From the NCBI GenBank assembly GCA_013365325.1, contig JABVXV010000365.1, positions 2,501-58,350 of the forward strand: DNA of 55,850 nt, given 5' to 3'. Positions 35,145 through 49,475 of this stretch are shown piece by piece. Each line of letters begins with the position of its first letter. The first letter of the stretch is position 1. Both the position numbers and the translations under genes were made by a program. Source of the stretch: Dipetalonema caudispina (Eukaryota; Nematoda; Chromadorea; Rhabditida; Onchocercidae). Below the pieces are notes generated by a model. The model saw only the letters and a list, made by a program, of their open reading frames with translations. It ran no database searches and was not told where the DNA came from.

Positions 35145-38100
35145 ATGATCGTATACGAGGGTTTTAGGCAATTTTTCTATGGCATGATTAAGAGAGATGT
35201 TAGTTTCCTTTGTTTTTTCTTTCCATTGGATACTTGTTGTTGTTTTATAAAATAGAGAAAGAAAAAGAAAGTGGAGTAAAACTAAAAAAGTTTAAATATA
35301 TGTATTTTCTGCAAGAATTTATAAAACATTACAAAAGTTTAGTGACGTTATAAAAAAAAAAAAAAAAAAACAAGATGTAATTGTAGAGCATCTTTATCGC
35401 ATAAAAATTTGGAACTTTAAATTTTAGAATTTCATTGAAATGTTACTGATACCTAAGTTATATTTTTTATGCCTAAGTAATATCTTCTTCCAGCATGTAC
35501 TCATTATAGCAAATGTTGATGCTGATGCTGTTTGCGCTACACAAATATTATTGGTAAGTAAATGGTTAATTCTTATTTACTAATGCAGAAATTAGATGTC
35601 ATTTCTAGAAATCAATTTTATGTGGGAAATTTTGTATGAATACCGCATCATCAATAATTGGAATATTTGCTTCATTAGTTTAGTAATTTAAGATATATGT
35701 GATGCAGAAGTACTCTAAGCTTGATTTTGTTTTACAAACGTAATGCAAAATTAAGTTCTACAGTTATACCTTGCGTTTAGAGGGGAGAGAAATTAATATT
35801 CTGAAATACTTGGTGGAATTCTTATGTTTGAGGTGATAATCTGATAAGGTGGAGACATTCCCGTTAATTCAGTCGATAAATAGATATCCGATTTCTGTAC
35901 ATAATATTGCATCTTACTGAAATATGAAATACTAATTGGTATCTCAAACACTACTGTTCATCACGGAAGCATTACCGACATATTACTGCTGGATTAGGCA
36001 TCGATTTAATTGTCAATTTGAAGTTATCAGATTAAGTTAGCTTGCATTAAGCAACTAATTAAATTCAAGATGTTGGTCCTTCACATCTAAATTTGCTTTT
36101 AAAATAAGAAAAAATCCTAGGATTTATTTGCGGCAGATGATGTGGCCTATACATTGGTGCCAGTAAGTGGTTGGGAAGGTTTTCGGACAGCATTGATGGA
36201 ACATGGAGAGCAGGCACATTCCGTTGTACTCTTCAACTGTGGTGCTACAGAACCATTGATTCCATATCTTCGATCTGGTATGACATTATACGTGATTGAT
36301 TCCAGGCGACCTTTGGATTTATCGAATGTAAGTTTATTTAGAAATCACGATGAAAAATGCTAGAAAATGAAAATGATGTTATTTGTTGTGGTTAAATTAA
36401 AATCAGTTATTTCTCTTTTGTTCAAGTGAAATATGAGGAAGAAGTTGGATTGTTTCGTAATGACTTTGTTCGACATTTCATTGTCCAAAGACCTACTTTT
36501 GCTATCATAGAAGCCATAAGCAAATAAAATATTTCTTTTGCTAAGGTCTTCTTAAGCTGTGACATAATTCTTCTGCTTTTGGTTAGCAATAACTGCATTT
36601 TCGATGCATCTATAATAATCAATATATCTGTAGCTCATTTTCTTATAAGATTATTTTATAGGTATATTATGAGGATAATATTCGTTTGATTGTGAGTAGA
36701 GATGAGTGGGAGCAACTGGATATTCCAAACATCTGTGATGTCGAAGTGTCAGATAGTTCATCTTCTGAGGAAAGTGGGGATGAAGGTGAAACTGGGATGG
36801 ATGCAGGTAATGAGAGGGATTTTCTCGAAAGGGCAGAACAAGCGGAAGAAGAGGATGAAGCTAGCGAAAGTCGAAGTAATAAATTTTTCTTTAAATTTTT
36901 GAATTCTCTATGATAGTTCATTTAAGCTCCGCTTTTTTGATGTTATGGCCATGTATTAAAAATTCGTATTAAATATTCGATATTTACTGTTTTAATACCT
37001 ATTTGTATATTTTTAATGACGTTGAATTTTACGAATTTATAGCTTCTGCCAGTGAACAACTAGAAATTGCAAGAAGTTCAAGTGATGGGGAAAATGAAAT
37101 GGAAAAAAATGATGCTGGTGATACGGAGCGAACTGATGATACAGAACAGTCAGAAGAAGCTAGTAATAGACGCAGACGACGGGTCAGTGATGTTGCAAAT
37201 TCTGTCGGGAGACGAGAAGCGAAACGGCGACGGCTAGTGGAACTTAAAAGACATCGTGAAGATGTTTTGTGGAAATACCACGAGAATTCCTGGTATGCCC
37301 CATCGGTTAGTTTCTTTCTTGTTTTCAAATTTTTATCTTGAAATTTTTCTGCTTTTTTTCATATTTTTACACTTCATTTTCTGTGTAATTATTGCTTGTA
37401 GTAAACGGAAAGTTTGGAACTATTCTTATATTTTATCACTTGTTATTACTTTTTATTTTCATTTAGTGTTTATATATATATATATATATATATAAATATG
37501 CGTTGGTCACAATTAAAATTATAAGGCTGAGTGTTTTTCAAGTTTAGAATTTGTTAATCTATTTGGAATTCATTATAATCTAAATCGGTCCTACAATTTC
37601 TCTTTTTTATGTTTAGAGTGCTGTGTTGATGTTGGAAGTAGCACATTCCGTTGGCCGAACTACAGTTGAAATGATGTGGTCAGCTGTAGTTGGAATAAGT
37701 AGTCAGCTAGTGGAGTATCTAATAAGTCATGATTGCTATACAACCGTTTGTTTCGACCGTTTAAGGGCATTCAGGATGAAATTTTGTCCAGATGGATCAG
37801 ACATTGTGCGAGGTGATGATATCCTTCGGCTGAAATTCGACGATGAGTATGCTAATTCCTTCTTTACATAATAGCAGTATAAAATGTTAAACAAAAAATA
37901 CTGTTTCATTTTGGTACTAAAAATTGTTAGTTCTATTCTGTCATGTTCAACTCAGGAATTTTTCTTTTTCCAATCTTACGCACATTGTGCATTAACGAGT
38001 ATCACTTGAAGATTGAGTGCGAAATGTTAAGTCGTATTCTATATTATATTACTCGTGTTGTGAGTCCTGAGCATTGAAAAATATTTTATTTTGGCTACAG

Positions 38101-40883
38101 TTACGTGTATTATACTTAGTGAAAAATTTTTTGTTTTAAAATTAGATATAAATGGAGGCAGCAAAGGTAAATCATAATTTGAAGAGGATATTGAGTTAAA
38201 ATAACTTGGTTTTTCTTTTTTTGAAATTACAGTAAGCCATGTCTGTGCTGATAGACTGAAAAACTACAATTTCAGGATTATGTTGCCATTATATGCACAC
38301 TGGTCATTATACACGAGCATGATCCATAATGATTTTTTCTTTTGTTTAACACAAATGTGGCAGCAAAGTGGTGCTCTCATAATGAAGGCATTGTTGGCTG
38401 AACTTGAGTAAATAAATTGCATCCTTCCTTATGCATATTTGTATTTCTAAGGACGCTAGATATGACCAAGTATTGTACTCTGAAGAAAAGTAGTATTCGG
38501 AGAAGCGATTTGTATAATGAATGTATTGCATTAAAATTGAAATTGAGTAACTGATGCAGATGGTTTTACTCGGTATAAACTTGAAGCATCAGTATCAGCA
38601 TCGAATTCATCCTGATTGCTATGATGTATTCGAAAATGATGCAGTTGTTCAATTATATGTAATAGTATTAATTATTTTGCCCAAAAAGTACGTATCGGAT
38701 AATGTATGGGATACTTGAAACGTATAAAATTCAGGATAACACTGGAAGAAAGCCATCAAGTGTACAGTGCGCTAACATCAGAAAGAAAGGATGCCATATT
38801 TCGCCACATATATAAACACATGGATGATGAATTTGCATCTTTTACAGCTCATATTGGATACAGTAACAAGTGAGAATTTAAATTCATTATAAGTTGTAAA
38901 CTGATTGAATTTTATTTGGTACGACAAGAAAAAAGTGATTTGCATGTTACATTTCATATATTTATGCATTTTCTACTAATTTATTCACTTGATTATAATG
39001 TACTGTATTAATCTAAATCATTCAAACATTATTAAAAAGCATCGCAGAGGTTAAATTCCGTTTTGTTTTTGGAGTTTTCGAAGGATCTGTATTTTAAGGT
39101 TTTAAGCTATGTTGTTTTCAATCTAGAAAGTTTGGAAAAATTATAATAACTTAAAATGAAATTGCGAAAATTTTAGGTACAATTCATGCGATTTTGCGCG
39201 TGCCATTGCTGGGCGTATAAGTTATGGAGTTGTTGAGGTTGAATCGCCTTACGATCGTTTCATCGGTGCACAAGAAATCTTGCAGAAATTTGTAGAAGGT
39301 TCTTCTTTTTTGATTTCAAATTGATTTTATGGAAAATGGAGAAGACAAGTTATTAGTTCCAACTGACTCACGGGTAATAGTGTTGTGTCCTTATTTATTT
39401 TTCTTGATCCTTAAGGAAGTTATCGAATCCATTGCCTCTTTCAGGAGGAGATAAAACACCGCTATCGAAAGCGATCGAGTCGTACAAAAGTTGTTTGACC
39501 AATCTTGTAAATTTGGTTTTTATGTCAATCAATCAAAGCCTTATTGTTTCTGTTGGATCTTTCTATCTTCTCTGCCTTCCGCAGGTATCATCTAAGCTGC
39601 CATATTTTTGAAAGAAACGATTCACATTGTGTTGAATGGAACTTAATGTGGCTTATTAAGTTCTTTATCTAACAATTATTGATTTTGAAAATTTGTTTGA
39701 TTTATTGAAATCAATACTTTCATATGCTTTTCAGGAAGATGAAGCACGTATTTTACATTGCAGACATTTCCTTTATATCTTTGTTCATTATGTTCTTCGA
39801 GCGTTCACTATTTCAGTAAGATTTTCAGCAATTAGACAGGCTAAGTCTGAATTTTGAAATTAGAGAGAAGATTGCTTAATTTCATAAACTTTTGTTTAAG
39901 TTAAAAAATCATATATGTTCTATGGCACGGAACTTTTTAATATTCTAGCAAATGTAAAGATACTCAGCGGAAGAGTCACTCACAAAAAGTGAAAATTTTC
40001 ATAAGTCGGTTGAGTTGGCCAAACACCGGGAATAACTGTAACTTCTCTGTTTGCAAAATTATTCGCCAAATTCAAGTCAACTTTTTTCCGAAATTGAGCT
40101 ATGTCTTTGTTAGATTTTTTCTTCAAAACTTCAGAGCCACTCAAAAAATCGTGCTAACCGGCCATTATTTGTTGCTGTACCTATGAGTGGTGAAAATACT
40201 GGTTGGTTTCTGATAACCGGCTCTATGCCTGCAAATACCGACTATGAGGATAGCAATCAGAAAAGGTTTTGAATTTTCTGCTGCTTTTCAACCTTTTTCA
40301 TCCCGAAATCATTTAAATATGCTAGCATTTATATTAGAAGATAGAAAGGAGGGTTTGGAGTTATTAGAGGCTGATTTTTGATTTTAGCATCGATTTTGGT
40401 CTCTGAATTCAAAATTTTTGATCTTCAAACTTTCTGAACTTGATGTTTTATTATTTTCTTGTGAGCAGCAGCCAATAATGATTATAGTATGCATATAGAA
40501 TGCATAAAAAGATTTCTATTTGAGAATACTTTCAGTTTTATTGGACGTGCAATGCAAAAAGTTGTGGAAAATTTTTTACGTGATGGAGTTCGACGGGATT
40601 TTTTCGATTCTGCAAGTAAGCAAAATTTTCGAACTTTTTTTAAATGGTGATCTTTACCTTATCTGTTTTTTATTTGAGACATTCTGTGTCTACTAAAAAT
40701 ATAATCTCCCTCACTCCGTACCAAGATGCTGTAGTTTAAAGTATTGGTTCTTAAGTGATATACAGATGGAAGTTAGAGATTTCGTCCTTTCTTTTAAATT
40801 GATCTGTTTAAGTGGTGATGATTCGTTCCGATCAAAAAGCTAGATTTTTTGATGGCCTTCAAGCAACGCTGGAAATTGAATGA
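35145..40883 (+). CDS. cdc-45: CDC45, replication fork helicase (CMG) subunit
   Basis: Exons: 35145-35198, 35494-35553, 36121-36327, 36662-36875, 37043-37305, 37617-37846, 38276-38407, 38735-38869, 39177-39298, 39445-39506, 39735-39815, 40135-40265, 40536-40615 and 40813-40883, giving 613 residues (human 566). Conserved pieces in order are HVLIIANVDADAVCATQILL, YTLVPVSGWE, LFNCGA, a charged Ser/Asp/Glu then Arg-rich insert (about 125-240), SSAVLMLEVAHSVGRTTVEM, LYAHWSLYTSM, SFTAHIGYSNK and the C-terminal SKNRANRPLFVAVP, SFIGRAMQKVVEN and FFDGLQATLEIE. CDC45 belongs to the DHH-phosphoesterase superfamily, without activity in eukaryotes, and joins MCM2-7 and GINS to open replication forks. The charged insert is longer than in human. 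Exons 10-11 (about 473-520) are the least conserved part of the model. Confidence 0.94.
37471..37494. repeat. (TA)n microsatellite in a CDC45 intron
   Basis: An uninterrupted TATATA run of about 24 bases between CDC45 exons 5 and 6. Confidence 0.85.
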
Positions 40884-42361
40884 CGTTTTGCAACAACTAT
40901 CACCATATCCTATTTGGAGAAGTTTTGTGATCTCTCTACACTGTCACATTGTATGAGTTTTATTGTCTTTCTGCTTTTGTTCTAATTCCTTTTCTTCTGT
41001 TTACTTGAGTTTCTCTCCAAGAAGTAGCATTCAATTGTTCTTCCCATTTTTCAAAGAAATTTTTCTCGATATCTCTTCCTGTAGGGTTATTTTATAACGC
41101 TGTTTTCTGCCAGTGTTATATAACTGTAATCGTACAGATTTTCAATTCAAACACAATTTTAATGTTTAGGGGAATTTTTGTTGAGATTGTAATGCGTTAT
41201 ACATTGATGTCGCTTTTTAGCAATGCTTAATTTATGGCGAGTTGTACCAACTTTCTGAAATTTGAAGTTTTTTATCATTTCAAAATAGAAGTGTTGACTT
41301 TTGAAATTTAAAAGAAGTATGGATTATCTACAAAAATATAGTTTGCAAAACAGCAGTAGAAAGTAATAAAGAAAAGTTAGCATTGTAAGGCGATAAAAAG
41401 AATGTAACGAGTTGTTTGTTCGAAAAGTGAGTATATGCAGGAAAATAAGTTTGCTTCTGATTGGTTTTCGGGCGTAAATTTTGCGCAAATATTATATCGT
41501 TGTGTTTTATTGGATGCATGTCCTCATTCAAACATATCTAAGATATTCCCTGCTTTCTAGGAATTTTCAATTTTGTTTTGTTGTTTTTTTCTTCATTCCA
41601 AAATCGTTGCCGGGTGCTGCTTTTTGATAGACTGAATTGATGGCTAAATCATTCGCACAGGAAAGATCGTTATCTCCAAGAACTTCTTTCTTGTTTTGAT
41701 GCTGAATTATACTTTCCTTCTTGCATTAATTTTGTTAGTGCTTGGAAAATTTTCGAATAAATTTTTTTTTCAATTTTCGGACATCGCAAATTGAATTAAT
41801 TCAATGATTGCGGTAGTCTTGAGATATGGGCAATTTTCTCGGGATTCTAGAGCTATGAAATATTATCGAAATTGATAATCCCGCTCAAGTCCTTCGATTA
41901 CAGTACCGTGTGCTGACATTTAATCTTGTGGCCTGTTTTCATTTCAAAATTTCATCTATGACTTATTTCTGTGATTCATAGGTTAGAGTGATATTCTATA
42001 ATTTTCAATTTTAACTATAAGCTTTGGTCCAGCGTTCCACAATTCACTTAATTATCAGCATTGATTGCTTTATGGTCTGCATAAAATATCACCATAATAA
42101 AACTATGAATTTAATAATTCTACATTAAGTTTTAATTCTGCATTAAAATACACAAATATTTGAGTGGAGAATGCTTCCAATAAAATTTTACACCTTGAAT
42201 CTTCTATTTGTACAAAAATGCCACGCCGCATAAATCGGATCATATCTATCGAAAAGGTTCAGTAACAGGTTGGAGCTAAAAATCAGTAGTTCAAAAAAGT
42301 TTCAAAAAAGTTCCGAAAATTATAAAATTCGATCAATCAAAATAAATTATCATGAAGCAAA
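40884..42361. other. convergent 3' flanks of CDC45 and the BTB gene
   Basis: No exon chain or homology is visible on either strand over 1.5 kb. A possible AATAAA for CDC45 occurs near 41374. Short open frames (for example 41328-41531 minus) lack splice context and coding composition. Confidence 0.45.
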
Positions 42362-44671
<2,310 letters not shown>

Positions 44672-45867
44672 AAAATAAACATAGAACAGATGAAATTTTA
44701 CGTATCAAAGTGATTTTATCAATGTATTGTAATTTTTAACTCTTAATTACATACCTTTTTCAGGAACAAAAAGTTAAAAAAAAAGTCCAAAGATTCTTCT
44801 TCTCTTCAGGTACAAAATGAAGCAACCGTACAAGAGACCACACTTAAGTCGAATGAATACTATTCATGAAGTTAATAAATTTCTATTTTCTTAAAGTTAA
44901 CAAATTTGCATAGTTTTATGCACATCAAAAAAAGAAAAAAATTGAATTCATATCCATATCAAAATTGCAACCATAACGTTGAATTTTTCATTTATAAATT
45001 ACAAGTTTATAAATTAAAATTGAAGTTTTTGTAATTCAACTTTATTTTTCCTATGAATTAACTTGATGCTTTCTGTTTTATCTTATATTTTATCATTTTG
45101 AAATCATTTTTATTAATGTTTAATCCAGAAAAGTAATGTTATTTTCGAAAGAAATTGCGCAAAAATGGAAAGTTGTTAAAGATAAGATTAAAAGTGAGGA
45201 GTAATAAAAAAATTTGTATATGCTAGAAATTATTATTAAATAATAAATATTTGTGTTATTAATTTAGTTTTATTTTTGCACTAAATAACGTGTACTTTTT
45301 AATTTCTTCCAATTTTTGCTACGATTAAATTTGTGCCGAATATTTATTTCTAAGATAATCTAAAATCTTTATTTTAAAACCGAATTCAATCAAAAGCACA
45401 ACAGATGGATCTATGCTTCCAATCATATCCGTGCGTATATTTCAATACTCTCCACTCCGGTATTTTTGCAGGATTGAATTTTTTTGTGATAAGAAAAAAA
45501 GAAAAAAAAATGGGGTAAATAATGATTAACTTTTCTCACAAAATTTTTTAGTATTATCAATTGATCTTTCCAAGAACTAGTGATAGCAAGTTTCAATTTA
45601 GCAACATTAATCTTTATTTTTGTAATAATTTACAATGGAACAATTTAAAATTGTGAAAAATTGAACACAATGAATTAACAAATTATTGGATTTAAGCAGC
45701 AAATTCATTAGCGCGATAATTCCTGAAGTAAGGATTTACATTTTATTAAAAATTCAAGAAAAAAACTTGGTACTTTTCTATTTCACAATGATTTTAATTC
45801 ATTTTGAAATTTGAAGCAATACTTAATTTTCATTTATTTATATTTTCCAAAATTTTTACCGCTAAAT
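44672..45867. other. intergenic stretch with one exon-like patch
   Basis: Mostly AT-rich. The patch at about 44775-44857 is less AT-rich and reads on the minus strand as a protein-like VWSLVRLLHFVPEEKKNLWT. On the plus strand it reads, after a strong TCTCTTCAG acceptor, as MKQPYKRPHLSRMNTIHEVN. Either could be an exon that I could not connect with certainty. Confidence 0.4.
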
Positions 45868-47456
45868 TTATGCAGTGCTTAAATTTGTACTTTCATTGCT
45901 GGCAGATTTACTTCCCATTTGAGACTTTGTCCTGCTCATGGATAATGCTGAAAATAAACAGACACAAAATTCTATAAGGAATTAAAATTTGAATCGTTTA
46001 TAATCATTAATTTATTCACTCCACTTCCCATATTTTCTTACACATAGGAATGTTCGCCATTCGAAATGAAATTAACCTTGTCCATAAATTTTAAACTTAC
46101 TTCTACTCTAAATAGAAAATTTAAAACTTCGCAAATAAAAAAGAAAAAATTGGCACGGATCAACTAACTCTGTGCGGTCAGTTCATTTTTATTTCTCTTT
46201 TCCCTTATTCGCTTGGCCGTACGAATCCTCGACATACCAATAACTAATTCCAATATTGCAACAATCGCAAGTATTACTATCAAAATCATCGTAATAAACG
46301 ATGACATCGGGAATCTAAGGTTTATTGTTTTTTTTTTTTTTTTTAAATTTACAATCAATCACTGTAAATTTCAAAATTTAATAAAGCCTTACAACAATGT
46401 AGACAATTAATTATGGTAGATATCATTTTTATAAAGAAAAAAAAAAGTTTCAAATGAAATATCAAAAGAAATTTCCCTTAATTAAACTCTTAAAAATAAT
46501 TTTTTTTTTTGGCACTTAAGTTTTTCTCTTTCTAAGTGTAAATTATAAGAATAATAATGAAAATATTTTTGTATGTATCCTTACTCGCCACATTGAAAGA
46601 ATACCATATGTTGCAAATGTTTGAATGTAGCTGTTTTAATTACTTCTATATCATCATCTGGTACTAATTCACAATCCAAATTAATTCCCAATATATTACA
46701 CTTATTTAAGCAATCATCCCGGGCATATAAATATCGTTGTTGTCGAAAAGATACTCTTCGTAGTAATTGTTGAAATATTCCTTCTGATAACATTACTTTA
46801 ATTTTTATATTTTGCAGCAATTTCTTTTCTTCACCACAATATGCAGCTGGTGCTCGTTGCTGTAAATTATCGAATGAATATAATTTGAATTAATGTAAAT
46901 TATTAAAGAATAAAGCTATCATTGCTTTTTTTTTTTCCTCTCTCTCTCGTTTTCTTTCTATTCTAATATATAAAATTATTGAAATATTGATTAAGATTTT
47001 TTATTAACTGAAAAAAATTTAGAATATTGAGTGAAATTTTTATTAACTGTAAAAATGGATGTTTGCAAAGGGTCATATAATAATGGATTAAGTTGTTCTT
47101 TAAGAATCGGTTTTTTACGAAATCGTTTGTTGAGAAGCACAACAATATTACGGAAATGAATTGATGAGATACTTTGACAGTTATATGATCCGCACTGTAA
47201 ATTTATTAAAATATCAGGGGAATTAAGGAATGTTTCTGAATATCACGAAATTTATCAAAATTAATTAAAGATTGACCTAATGATATACTATTGCAACTAT
47301 GATTCATTATTGTATTATAAACTAACAAAATATTGATCAATATTTCTATTAACTATAAAAATTTAGAATATACCGTATTTACAAGCAAAGTTTCGAATGT
47401 ATTAATTGAATTTTTATATTTGCAAGCAAAACAACGCAATAATACCTTCCGTGACA
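45868..47456 (-). CDS. single-pass membrane protein with cysteine-containing ectodomain, 5' end missing
   Basis: Minus-strand exons: 47456-47374, 47194-47048, 46859-46585, 46314-46169 and 45947-45868, giving 243 residues plus an unseen N-terminus. The first visible exon needs one base from upstream, and no in-frame ATG precedes it. Cysteines at the start (LRCFACKYK, then NTCGSYNC) resemble a disulfide-rich extracellular module. A middle part follows (RKKPILKEQLNPLLYDP, RAPAAYCGEE, RYLYARDDCLNKC). Next is one membrane helix (SFITMILIVILAIVAILELV, about residues 171-190 of the visible part) and a basic cytoplasmic tail of about 50 residues with Ser/Thr-rich end SKSASNESTNLSTA. Cysteines before the helix and Arg/Lys after it fit type I topology, so a signal-peptide exon upstream is expected. 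I do not recognise the family. Confidence 0.7.
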
Positions 47457-47483
47457 CTAATACTATTAATTAGGAAATAATGG

Positions 47484-47552
47484 TACAAAGCAGAAATTGA
47501 AATTTTTTTCTATACAAAGGAAATTGAAATATATACAAAGCAGAAATTGAAA
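47484..47552. repeat. 50 bp period partial tandem duplication
   Basis: TACAAAGCAGAAATTGAAA at 47484 recurs at 47534, with a related TACAAAGGAAATTGAAA between them. Confidence 0.75.
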
Positions 47553-49462
47553 ATTTCAGTCTTAATTTTTGAGGTATGGTACAGTGTGCATTATTTAATA
47601 AAACATTGCAAAATCTCAAATTTTAGTGATAACTGCAAAAGCTTTAAAAAAAAGAAAGGAAAACTAAAAATTAAAAACTAATATAATCAATTAATTTGTT
47701 TTTTGCACAACTTGTGACTCTGAAATCGATAAAAGTGAGAATTTTAAACGATATAGCGAATTAAGATTGCAAATGAGTGGTTTATTTTTTTGTCTTTTCT
47801 AGTAATTTTATTGAAAATATTTAACTTATTTAAATTCTAATTAATTTTTCGAAGTAATACATCAATAACTACCATTACATTCTAACCTTTGTAGATTTGC
47901 AAGCATTAATTGTTGTACAGATAGTATGATTCCTTGAATACATTATACAATCTTTCTAGAACAATTAATTTTTATTTCATCATACTTTACAGTTATATTC
48001 AGATGTTAATTATCATATTAGTAAGTATAGTAGATGCTTGCTATCATATCAATAATTAGGTATTCATTTTCCCATGAATACTTATACTTATAATCTTATC
48101 AACATAAATATATTGCCTTATTAAATACTTATAAATATTAATGAGTAAGTCTGACATTAATTGAGAAGTGTGCTATATTCATTTCGAAAGAGGATAACAT
48201 GATAATAAATAATATCCAAACGTATATCATTTCGTGAAAACTATTTAACTAATCCTCAATAGCTTATGCAACACCACTATTACCATCTTTTTTCTTCAAT
48301 TAATTCTTTTATATCTTTTAAACTTCAGAATTTTTTATGCAAATTTTGAAGTTAAAAAAAAATTTTTCGAAGTCTTTGAAAATTTTAAAAAATTTCTAAG
48401 TTTTGAAAATGTTATGCAGGTCAGTATAACAATTTTGGAATTGAATGAAAAGAAAAAACTTTTATTTTTGACTTGGTATTGTAATATTTGAGATGTTAAT
48501 GTTAATGAGAGGAGAAAGTGGATGTGTCATACTATCAATGCATGTACATGAGAATTGAGAATTCAGGAATATGCAAGTACATTCTTCTTTAACTAACAAA
48601 AGGTAAATTAATTCTAATCGGTAATCAAATTTATAATTTTGTCCATTCTTGATAGTGCTACAATAAAGTTCAGTATTATTACCTTTTCTTATTTGCAATT
48701 ACTAAGATTTCGTTTCAAATTTCAACGAGAAATGTTCAGCTGAAGATGAGCTGTAGATAATTTTTTGAATTTTTCTAGAAGCTAACACATTTCGGATGGT
48801 AGTCAACCAGACCTGAACTCTGCTACTTCAACAAGATAATTACTATTGGATTTCACTACTTCGGAAGATTAAAAGTTAATAAATGATCGCTTCTCAATCT
48901 TGGATTTCTAATAAATCCAAATTTTGATATTCCGGCAGATTTACGTTCTATCACCCCGAAAGATGGATGACTCCGTTTGGAAGTATCTCCAATCTTCGAG
49001 CTGTGAGAAATAACCGAACCCAGCAAACTTTAACCCACCGATAGAGGAATGGCCGAATACCGGGCAGATGCTAATCTGCCACGACGAGAAATTAAGATTC
49101 AGATGCAAAGGATTTCTAAACTTTCTGTCTTGTAATTTATGTTTTGTTATCAATGTCTGTATCCTCTCTGATTTAAATACTAATTTATCTCTTCCTCCTT
49201 CTTTCCCTCGCAATCTTTAACATCCTCTCACTCTTTTGTAACATGTAACTGAACTTTTGCATCAATCCTTGCAGTTTCTGAAATTAAAAAGCTATTTTTT
49301 ACTGTTTTTCTCTAACAACAACACTTTTTCTCTATTCTCTCATCGTACTATTTCTCGTTCAAAGTACGGTAGTCAAGTTGCGAAATTATTTTGAGATTGG
49401 TTGTAAGCGGTCAAGTGATTTCGATTAGTAAGATGGTACGGGTCGTCTGATTTGTGTTGTGA

Positions 49463-49472
49463 TATATTTTAG
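49463..49472 (+). promoter_or_regulatory. candidate spliced-leader acceptor before RPC5
   Basis: ATATATTTTAG is followed by GTC and then the start codon. It is a strong acceptor with no upstream coding exon, consistent with trans-splicing. Confidence 0.5.
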
Positions 49473-49475
49473 GTC

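Larger units (their letters stand above)
47457..49475. other. intergenic region, probably holding the first exon of the membrane-protein gene
   Basis: The missing 5' exon of the minus-strand membrane protein should lie here. I searched for a signal-peptide exon ending in phase 1 and found none I could support. The 48462-48698 minus frame has no splice context. The stretch at 48780-49430 is noticeably less AT-rich than the rest and precedes RPC5, but shows no exon chain. Confidence 0.4.

Noticed and set aside
38558..38614. Possible extra CDC45 exon after CTGATGCAG, reading MVLLGINLKHQYQHRIHP, which vaguely resembles the human GLPLKQ segment
   Set aside because: Its phase does not fit the upstream exon. 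Direct splicing of 38407 to 38735 gives LAELEITLEESHQVYSAL, which aligns over the full length with no gap.
48462..48698. Minus-strand 78-residue frame considered as the missing 5' exon of the membrane-protein gene
   Set aside because: It has no signal peptide, the phase does not match and splice context is absent. Composition is like surrounding AT-rich DNA.
49030..49110. tRNA-Ser-like stretch with ATGGCCGAAT (A-box-like) and GGCAGATGCTAATCTGCC resembling an anticodon arm
   Set aside because: The anticodon loop has the wrong size, no GGTTCGAAT-type B box follows, and no acceptor stem pairs. Probably chance, at best a decayed relic.
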